Part shown: positions 1-3,510 of the stretch, one piece after another
How positions within the stretch are numbered: the first letter of the stretch is position 1
Layout: the number at the start of each line of letters is the position of its first letter
Origin: an uncultured Eubacteriales bacterium
GTDB lineage: Bacteria; Bacillota; Clostridia; Christensenellales; UBA1242
DNA length: 5,085 bases
Reading direction: 5' to 3'
NCBI GenBank assembly: GCA_949077035.1
Contig: CARUPR010000017.1
Coordinates: 1-5,085 of the forward strand
The notes under the pieces: generated by a model
What the model was told of the DNA's origin: nothing
What the model saw: the letters and a program-made list of their open reading frames with translations, nothing else
The model's database searches: none
Program-made: the position numbers and the translations under genes

Positions 1-8
1 ATGATATT

Positions 9-446
9 TTAAATTAAAGTTAGTATTTCACAATCCTTTTTATTCTTTGCGTATAGAAATGTGTTTTGCTTTTCTTTATTGTCTGTATTTAAAGATGTGA
101 AAATAATAAAATTGCAATTATCTATTATGTATTTATTTTTTGCTAATAAATACTTGTTTATAAAGGTATGCTCATAAACTAATATTTCAAAGTCATTTTT
201 ATTATTTTTAGTTATAATATTATAATTATTTTCTATCAATGTGGTTTCTATATCATCAAATTTTACCATATATTTCTTTAATAATGTTAGGCAATATTCA
301 GAATAATAATTTCTTTCATTAAAATAAAAATTTCGGACATTGTTTTTTGTTATTAAAGTTTCTAATATAAATTTTAAATTGTTTGCTATGTTTGCACATA
401 TTATTGTGTCATTATCACAAAATATATAACATGATTTTCCTTGCAT
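9..446 (-). CDS. Divergent SLOG-fold-like protein, 145 aa
   Basis: Complete frame with a good ribosome binding site (GGAG, 7 nt before the ATG). I align it, from memory of the family, with small clostridial SLOG-type (DUF1273/YpsA-like, Rossmann-related) proteins. The start, GKSCYIF at residues 3-9, matches their 'SC-hydrophobic-GHR' opening. Residues 22-59 (from NNLKFILETLI to LLKKY) match the first helix, beta strand and second helix. Residues 99-145 (YLLAKNKYIID, then IIFTSL, then YAKNKKDCEILTLI) match the conserved C-terminal 'RN..MI..SD..I' strand and 'YA.....I..I' end. SLOG proteins bind nucleotides or nucleotide-derived ligands, but the signature residues are eroded here: GHR reads CDN, the glycine-rich loop after 'FYF' reads NERNYYSE, and the late SGT reads KQN. 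Ligand binding may therefore be lost or changed. It diverges from two HTH genes and shares their palindromic operator. The family call is a pattern match without a search; a complete hypothetical protein is the fallback. Confidence 0.55.
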   Translation of the reverse strand: MQGKSCYIFCDNDTIICANIANNLKFILETLITKNNVRNFYFNERNYYSEYCLTLLKKYMVKFDDIETTLIENNYNIITKNNKNDFEILVYEHTFINKYLLAKNKYIIDNCNFIIFTSLNTDNKEKQNTFLYAKNKKDCEILTLI

Positions 447-461
447 TACTCAACTCCGTAA
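446..461. promoter_or_regulatory. Operator-like palindrome, copy A (imperfect)
   Basis: On the minus strand this reads TTACGGAGTTGAGTAA, a 13/16 match to the perfect palindrome at 499-514. It keeps one intact half (TTACGGA) and the outer GTAA of the other. It includes the Shine-Dalgarno GGAG and touches the first base of the start codon of the leftward gene, so it could act as a DNA operator. The coincidence with the SD means some of the match may come from the SD itself. Confidence 0.5.
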
Positions 462-463
462 TT

Positions 464-493
464 ATTTTATAAAAAAAACAATTAAAAAGTCAA
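464..493 (-). promoter_or_regulatory. Sigma-A-type promoter of the SLOG-like gene
   Basis: On the minus strand TTGACT (493-488) is followed after 16 bp by TATAAA (471-466), or after 18 bp by TAAAAT (469-464). Predicted transcription starts near 457-459, leaving a leader of only about a dozen bases before the ATG at 446. The palindrome at 446-461 covers this start, so a bound repressor would block initiation. Confidence 0.55.
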
Positions 494-498
494 TGGTT

Positions 499-514
499 TT
501 ACGGAATTCCGTAA
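499..514. promoter_or_regulatory. Perfect 16-bp palindromic operator, copy B
   Basis: TTACGGAATTCCGTAA is an exact 16-bp palindrome placed between the two divergent -35 boxes (488-493 leftward, about 512-517 rightward). Its right edge overlaps the rightward -35. This is the expected position and symmetry for a dimeric HTH repressor site, and the first rightward gene encodes such a protein. Centre-to-centre distances to the flanking copies are 53 bp (copy A) and 45 bp (copy C). Confidence 0.75.
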
Positions 515-541
515 GACTTATTTTTTATTTTACTATAAAAT
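512..541 (+). promoter_or_regulatory. Promoter of the first HTH gene
   Basis: A weak -35 (TAAGAC, 512-517) lies 18 bp before TAAAAT (536-541), or 16 bp before TATAAA (534-539). The same arrangement, TAAGAC-N18-TATAAT with the palindrome at the same offset, occurs upstream of the second HTH gene at 845-874. That supports the assignment even though the -35 is poor. A poor -35 overlapped by an operator suits an autoregulated gene. Confidence 0.5.
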
Positions 542-543
542 CT

Positions 544-559
544 TTACGGAATTAAGTAT
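544..559. promoter_or_regulatory. Operator-like palindrome, copy C (imperfect)
   Basis: TTACGGAATTAAGTAT matches the perfect copy at 13 of 16 positions, with an intact left half (TTACGGAATT) and a decayed right half. It sits immediately after the -10 box at 534-541, over the expected transcription start of the first HTH gene. Copies B and C thus bracket the promoter. No counterpart is seen after the -10 of the second HTH gene. Confidence 0.6.
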
Positions 560-572
560 TAAGAGGGGAATT

Positions 573-806
573 ATGACTTTAAATGAGGCGATTAAAAAGA
601 GATTGGATGAATTAATTAAAGAAAAAGATATCAAAATGGCAAAATTAAGTTTAAATTCTGGCTTAACACCATCTACTATATTTGATTTTCTTTATGGCAA
701 AACAAAATATCCAAAGATTATTACTTTGTATAAAATTTGTTTAGGTGCAGATATTACGCTTAATGAGTTTTTTGATAAGGATTATTTTAATGATATAGAG
801 GAATAA
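573..806 (+). CDS. Small Xre/Cro-CI-type HTH regulator, 77 aa (copy 1)
   Basis: A single-domain DNA-binding protein of the Xre (HTH_3) type, common as 65-80-residue proteins in Clostridia. Helix 1 is roughly residues 4-18. Helix 2 is around 22-29 (MAKLSLNS), followed by the turn. The recognition helix is near 33-40 (PSTIFDFL), with the family's 'GKTKYPK' after it and helix 4 'TLYKICLGA' near 51-59. The 'ITLNEFFD' stretch at 61-68 is the usual C-terminal end of this subfamily. There is no sensor or oligomerisation domain beyond the HTH fold. The start at 573 is supported by AGAGGGG six or so bases upstream. It is about half identical (38 of 77 positions, no gaps) to the next gene and is flanked by palindromes that are its probable binding sites. 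Autorepression and control of the divergent SLOG-like gene are inferences. Confidence 0.88.
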   Translation: MTLNEAIKKRLDELIKEKDIKMAKLSLNSGLTPSTIFDFLYGKTKYPKIITLYKICLGADITLNEFFDKDYFNDIEE

Positions 807-831
807 TACCTTGTATAAATATTGTTTAAAA

Positions 832-847
832 TTACGATATTCCGTAA
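832..847. promoter_or_regulatory. Operator-like palindrome, copy D
   Basis: TTACGATATTCCGTAA differs from the perfect copy at two central-left positions (14/16) and is followed by the same GACTT found after copy B. It overlaps the -35 region of the second HTH gene at the same distance from the -10 as copy B is from its own. Repressor control of the second gene by the same protein, or cross-regulation between the paralogs, is inferred. Confidence 0.7.
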
Positions 848-874
848 GACTTGTAGAAAAAATATTTTTATAAT
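845..874 (+). promoter_or_regulatory. Promoter of the second HTH gene
   Basis: A perfect TATAAT (869-874) is preceded after 18 bp by TAAGAC (845-850), or after 17 bp by AAGACT; the -35 is weak. The operator-to-box layout over 43 bp is the same length as at 499-541. The presence of a separate promoter indicates that the second HTH gene is not only co-transcribed with the first. Confidence 0.6.
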
Positions 875-897
875 TATTTATAAAATTGAGGTTTAAA

Positions 898-1140
898 ATG
901 AATATGTCGGAAGCAACGCGTATAAGAATACAAGAACTGATTGACGAAAGAGGAACAAATGTTTCAGATTTAAGTTTGAAAAGCAATTTAACTCCTTCTG
1001 TTTTATACGATTTTATGAAAGGAAAAACAAAAACATTAAATTCATTTACATTAAAAAAGATTTGTTATGGGGCGGGCATAACATTGAAAGAATTTTATGA
1101 TAGAGAATATTTTAACAATTTTGATGATGTTGTTAAGTAA
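898..1140 (+). CDS. Small Xre/Cro-CI-type HTH regulator, 80 aa (copy 2)
   Basis: Paralog of the gene at 573-806 with the same domain plan: helix 1 at about 4-18, helix 2 near 22-29 (VSDLSLKS), recognition helix near 33-40 (PSVLYDFM), then GKTK, KICYGAGITLKEFYD and YFNN. The three-residue longer tail is acidic, then lysine-ended. The recognition helices differ between the copies (STIFDFL versus SVLYDFM), so their DNA preferences may overlap without being the same. I chose the ATG at 898 because GAGG lies 6 nt upstream; the frame could open at a TTG at 886, but that codon overlaps the SD itself. It has its own promoter and palindrome and is followed by a terminator at 1185. A tandem duplication of a promoter-operator-gene unit is the likely origin. 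Confidence 0.87.
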   Translation: MNMSEATRIRIQELIDERGTNVSDLSLKSNLTPSVLYDFMKGKTKTLNSFTLKKICYGAGITLKEFYDREYFNNFDDVVK

Positions 1141-1184
1141 GAAAGCTCTACGTTGTTAATTTCTATCTTGCGTTTCTAAAAAAC

Positions 1185-1209
1185 GACCTAAATGATTAGG
1201 TCTTTTTTT
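1185..1209. terminator. Bidirectional Rho-independent terminator between convergent genes
   Basis: Stem arms GACCTAA (1185-1191) and TTAGGTC (1196-1202) enclose the loop ATGA and are followed by TTTTTTT on the plus strand. On the minus strand the same hairpin is followed by G and six T. It ends the second HTH transcript and lies directly after the stop of the leftward 99-residue gene, so it probably serves both. Its arms are identical to those of the terminator at 1613-1643. Confidence 0.85.
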
Positions 1210-1507
1210 ATTGGATTTCCATTTCATTTTTAGACTCATCAATAATAGATGAATCAACATAGCCTACTATTTTACGTGGATTTCTTATTCTTATTAAAGC
1301 AAATAGTTTGAGAATCGGTTTTGCATCTTTAACAATATGAATTCTATCATTTTCATCTTTATAATAATATTCATTATGTGCAGACTTGTAGTTTAACTGA
1401 TTAGAGTGATTTATAGCACTTTGCATTCCAATAGGCATATAATCCCAATCATAAGCACCATAATTAGGACTGCTGTTTAAGAATTTTCCATACTTTAAAA
1501 TTTTCAT
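1208..1507 (-). CDS. Hypothetical protein, 99 aa, orphan with a consensus promoter
   Basis: Complete frame with AGGAG six nt before the ATG and a perfect consensus promoter, so it is very probably a real, strongly expressed gene. I do not recognise a family. The N-terminal half (residues 1-50) is rich in Tyr and Asn with a run DWDYMPIGM near 21-29 and a YYY at 47-49. A charged stretch KDENDRIHIVKDAK follows at about 50-63, then a short hydrophobic segment PILKLFALI (64-72), a basic RIRNPRK (73-79) and an acidic end. There is no signal peptide or clear membrane span, so a cytoplasmic protein is likely. It stands alone between two matching terminators and converges on the HTH genes. The compact cytoplasmic type and solitary strong promoter would fit an accessory or phage-derived small protein, but nothing in the sequence proves this. 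Confidence 0.75.
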   Translation of the reverse strand: MKILKYGKFLNSSPNYGAYDWDYMPIGMQSAINHSNQLNYKSAHNEYYYKDENDRIHIVKDAKPILKLFALIRIRNPRKIVGYVDSSIIDESKNEMEIQ

Positions 1508-1528
1508 ACATAACTCCTATTTTCCTAT

Positions 1529-1557
1529 ATTATATTTCATAAAGGCAATTTTGTCAA
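1529..1557 (-). promoter_or_regulatory. Perfect consensus sigma-A promoter of the 99-aa gene
   Basis: On the minus strand TTGACA (1557-1552) and TATAAT (1534-1529) are separated by exactly 17 bp, the ideal housekeeping promoter. The predicted start is near 1522, giving a leader of about 15 nt that contains the AGGAG. No operator-like palindrome is visible over it, so constitutive, strong transcription is expected. Confidence 0.88.
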
Positions 1558-1612
1558 TATTAATTTAAATTTATGTTTTATATTAACTTATTTTACTTTA
1601 AATAAATCAGTG

Positions 1613-1643
1613 AAAAAAAGACCTAATGTTTAGGTCTTTTTTT
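1613..1643. terminator. Terminator of the aminopeptidase gene
   Basis: A perfect inverted repeat: AAAAAAA-GACCTAA, loop TGT, TTAGGTC-TTTTTTT. The symmetry allows function in both directions. It lies about 30 bp past the aminopeptidase stop codon and therefore ends that leftward transcript before the promoter of the 99-residue gene. The 7-bp stem is the same sequence as in the terminator at 1185-1202, with a different loop. Confidence 0.85.
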
Positions 1644-1674
1644 GGAACGAGAGGGAATCCCGAGTAAATATTTC

Positions 1675-3099
1675 TTATTCTGATTTTAGGGTGAGGAATG
1701 CCTTATAACATTTGTAAGCTTCATAAATATCTGCCTTTGAAGAAATTTCCCATGGTGCGTGCATATTTAGAAGAGGGCAGCCGCAATCTATTACGTTCAT
1801 GCCATAATTTGCGGTGATATAGGCTATTGTTCCGCCTCCGCCTTGGTCTATCTTTCCCATTTCGGTAAGTTGATATTTTATACCTTCTTTATCAAGCAGG
1901 TCGCGAAGTTTTGCGATATATTCTGGGCTTGCATCATTTGCTCCGCTTTTTCCACGAGAGCCGGTATATTTATTGAAAGATATTCCTCTGCCGAGATAGG
2001 CGTCATTGTTTACATCAAATGCTGCGGCATAGTTAGGGTCAAAGCCTGCTGTAACATCGCTTGAAAGCATATAAGAGTTTCTTAATGCTCTTCTCAGGGC
2101 GAGAGGGGAAGTTTCGCCAATAAGTGCAGCAATTTCTGCAATCATATCTTCAAAGAAAAGGCTTTGCATACCACTTGCACCTTGAGAGCCTACCTCTTCT
2201 TTATCGACAAACATTCCGGCAATGGTGTAATCATCTGTTTTAGCGTCAAATATTGCCTTAAGAGAGGTGTAAGCACAAATTCTGTCATCTTGGCCGTATC
2301 CAAGCACGAAGCTGCGGTCAAGCCCCATATCGCGAGCCCTTCCTGCAGGGACAATTTCAATTTCTGCTGAGATAAAATCTTCTGGGTCTATATTATAATC
2401 TTTTAAGATGTTTAAAATATTTTCCTTTACAAGTGAAGATTTTTTTATTGAATAGTCTTTAAGAAGATGCAAAATTTTGGCATCATACTCATCGTTTTTG
2501 CTGTCTGCAGGGATGCCACCAATTATGACATTAAGGTTTTCTCCCACAATTTTGTCTTCTGCAGCTTTTGACCTGTTTCTATCAAGATGTGGTAGGAGGT
2601 CTGTTATACAAAATACAGGGTCTTGTTCTTTTTCACCTATATTTAGATGTATGGTTGAACCATCTTTTTTGCAAACAATGCCATGAATGGCAAGAGGAAG
2701 AGCTGTCCATTGATAGTGTTTTATGCCTCCATAATAATGCGTGTCGAGAAGTGCAATTTTTGAAGCACTTTCTTCATATAGAGGGTTTGGTTTTAGGTCA
2801 AGTCTTGGACTGTCAATATGAGCGCCTAAAATTCTCATACCATCAGAAATTGGTCTATTGCCAATCTTGAAAAGAAAGATGCATTTGTCAAGATTTGTTG
2901 CATAAATTTTATCGCCAGCTTTAAGCATAGAGCCAGACTTTATAATTTCCTTTAAATCTTGATAGCCCTCTTTTTTTGCCATCTCTCTGATAGAGATTAC
3001 ACATTCGCGTTCGGTCTTGTTTTGAGATATAAAATCTTTATAACCTTCACAGAAATCAAAAATTTCCTTACTGTTTATATTATTCGATAATTTGTCCAT
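1675..3099 (-). CDS. apeA: M18 family aminopeptidase (aspartyl aminopeptidase-like), 474 aa
   Basis: A cytoplasmic dinuclear-zinc exopeptidase that removes N-terminal residues from peptides; M18 enzymes often prefer acidic or neutral residues. All hallmark motifs are present in order: GAHIDSPRLDLKP (about 92-104; metal His94, catalytic-support Asp96), YYGGIKHYQW (122-131), GQDDR (269-273; bridging Asp271), DKEEVGSQGASGMQS (299-313; catalytic Glu301, metal Glu302), SSDVTAGFDP (346-355; metal Asp348) and the late NMHAPWE (445-451; metal His447). The 474-residue length is full for the family, so the protein should be active. The opening (residues 11-46, KEIFDFCEGYKDFI then KTERE) resembles the bacterial 'M18 family 1' type, hence the symbol; apeB is the alternative paralog name. 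The ATG at 3099 has AAGGAG 5 nt upstream. It is monocistronic, between its own promoter and terminator. GC is clearly higher than in the flanking genes, as expected of a conserved core gene. Confidence 0.96.
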   Translation of the reverse strand: MDKLSNNINSKEIFDFCEGYKDFISQNKTERECVISIREMAKKEGYQDLKEIIKSGSMLKAGDKIYATNLDKCIFLFKIGNRPISDGMRILGAHIDSPRLDLKPNPLYEESASKIALLDTHYYGGIKHYQWTALPLAIHGIVCKKDGSTIHLNIGEKEQDPVFCITDLLPHLDRNRSKAAEDKIVGENLNVIIGGIPADSKNDEYDAKILHLLKDYSIKKSSLVKENILNILKDYNIDPEDFISAEIEIVPAGRARDMGLDRSFVLGYGQDDRICAYTSLKAIFDAKTDDYTIAGMFVDKEEVGSQGASGMQSLFFEDMIAEIAALIGETSPLALRRALRNSYMLSSDVTAGFDPNYAAAFDVNNDAYLGRGISFNKYTGSRGKSGANDASPEYIAKLRDLLDKEGIKYQLTEMGKIDQGGGGTIAYITANYGMNVIDCGCPLLNMHAPWEISSKADIYEAYKCYKAFLTLKSE

Positions 3100-3116
3100 A
3101 AAAACTCCTTTAAATT

Positions 3117-3145
3117 ATTATATCAATTTTATTGCAATAAATAAA
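3117..3145 (-). promoter_or_regulatory. Extended -10 promoter of the aminopeptidase gene
   Basis: On the minus strand TGATATAAT (3125-3117) is an extended -10 (TGn-TATAAT). A weak TTTATT at the -35 position (3145-3140) lies 17 bp upstream. The TG extension would compensate for the poor -35. The expected start is at about 3110, so the leader begins almost at the AAGGAG site (3110-3105). Confidence 0.55.
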
Positions 3146-3146
3146 A

Positions 3147-3173
3147 TAAAATCGGATATTTTTTCCGATTTTA
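3147..3173. terminator. Orphan hairpin, possible terminator upstream of the aminopeptidase promoter
   Basis: Arms TAAAATCGGA (3147-3156) and TCCGATTTTA (3164-3173) form a perfect 10-bp stem around a 7-nt loop. On the minus strand the stem is followed by TTTTATTT, on the plus strand by ATTATTTTT, so either direction is possible. No recognised gene ends here: the aminopeptidase is transcribed away from it and the surface-protein gene starts further right and runs away too. It either insulates the two divergent units or ends an unrecognised leftward transcript from 3174-3434. Confidence 0.55.
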
Positions 3174-3434
3174 ATTATTTTTATGTTTAAAGTTCTTTTG
3201 ATAAGTCTTTCTTAGGTAGTAAGCTTTTATTTGTCATTTGCATCTTCTATTAAAACATGACTTTTTTTAAAAAAAATTACAAAAAATTTAAGAAATCAAT
3301 ATGCATTTTTTTATTGTCGTGCTTATTTTAAGATAAAAAAGGAAGATAAAAAATACAATATTTTACAAAATATGACAAAATTATATTTGATATTTCAAAA
3401 TTTGCACACTTATTTAAAACAGCAGTAAATTTGC
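3174..3434. other. AT-rich intergenic region between divergent genes
   Basis: No gene with a credible start is seen. The region is strongly AT-rich with many A and T runs (for example T7 directly followed by A8 at 3262-3276) and may be curved DNA upstream of the surface-protein promoter. An 18-codon leftward frame (3243-3187) ends about 14 bp before the orphan hairpin, and a 24-codon rightward frame (3257-3331) encodes a lysine-rich then hydrophobic peptide; neither has a convincing ribosome binding site. No riboswitch or RNA gene was recognised. Confidence 0.5.
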
Positions 3435-3461
3435 TTGACTTTTTGCGGGGGGGGGTAAAAT
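3435..3461 (+). promoter_or_regulatory. Promoter of the surface-protein gene with a poly-G spacer
   Basis: TTGACT (3435-3440) is a 5/6 -35 box. Possible -10 boxes are TAAAAT (3456-3461, spacer 15 bp), TATATT (3461-3466, spacer 20 bp) and TATTAT (3463-3468, spacer 22 bp). None has the optimal 17 bp at the current tract length. Nine consecutive G fill most of the spacer, so a change of tract length would directly alter promoter strength. The leader to the ATG at 3511 is about 40 nt. Confidence 0.6.
3447..3455 (+). repeat. Homopolymer tract G9 in a promoter spacer
   Basis: Nine G in a row in sequence that is otherwise overwhelmingly A and T. Such tracts expand and contract by slipped-strand mispairing. 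The position, between the -35 and -10 of a surface-protein gene, is that of known phase-variation switches in other bacteria (for example Neisseria porA and opc). The exact length in this assembly may also be affected by sequencing error. Confidence 0.9.
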
Positions 3462-3510
3462 ATATTATATATTTTTACTAGCATTGTTTTAGCTCTTTTT
3501 AGGAGGAAAA

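Noticed and set aside
471..478. A8 run in the spacer of the SLOG-like gene's promoter as a second slippage switch
   Set aside because: A/T runs of this length are common in this AT-rich sequence and the promoter already has a workable spacer; unlike the G9 tract it does not stand out.
502..511. The EcoRI-like GAATTC core of the palindrome as a restriction-modification site
   Set aside because: The symmetry extends to 16 bp, and other copies lose GAATTC while keeping the outer TTACG/CGTAA arms, so the conserved unit is the wider operator.
886..897. TTG at 886 as an upstream start for the second HTH gene
   Set aside because: The TTG overlaps the GAGG that serves the ATG at 898, and the added residues have no match in the paralog, whose N-terminus aligns with the ATG start.
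741..986. Minus-strand frame of 81 codons across the junction of the two HTH genes
   Set aside because: It overlaps the end of one HTH gene, the operator, the promoter and the start of the next, and has no ribosome binding site; it is an AT-rich chance frame.
1843..2870. Several plus-strand frames of 68-100 codons opposite the aminopeptidase
   Set aside because: They lie wholly antisense to a clear M18 gene with all catalytic motifs, have no ribosome binding sites of note and show no domain-like sequence.
3257..3331. 24-codon rightward frame encoding a lysine-rich start and a hydrophobic end with LLSC, like a truncated lipoprotein signal
   Set aside because: It has no ribosome binding site, stops at once after the hydrophobic part, and A/T runs produce Lys/Phe/Leu-rich peptides by chance.
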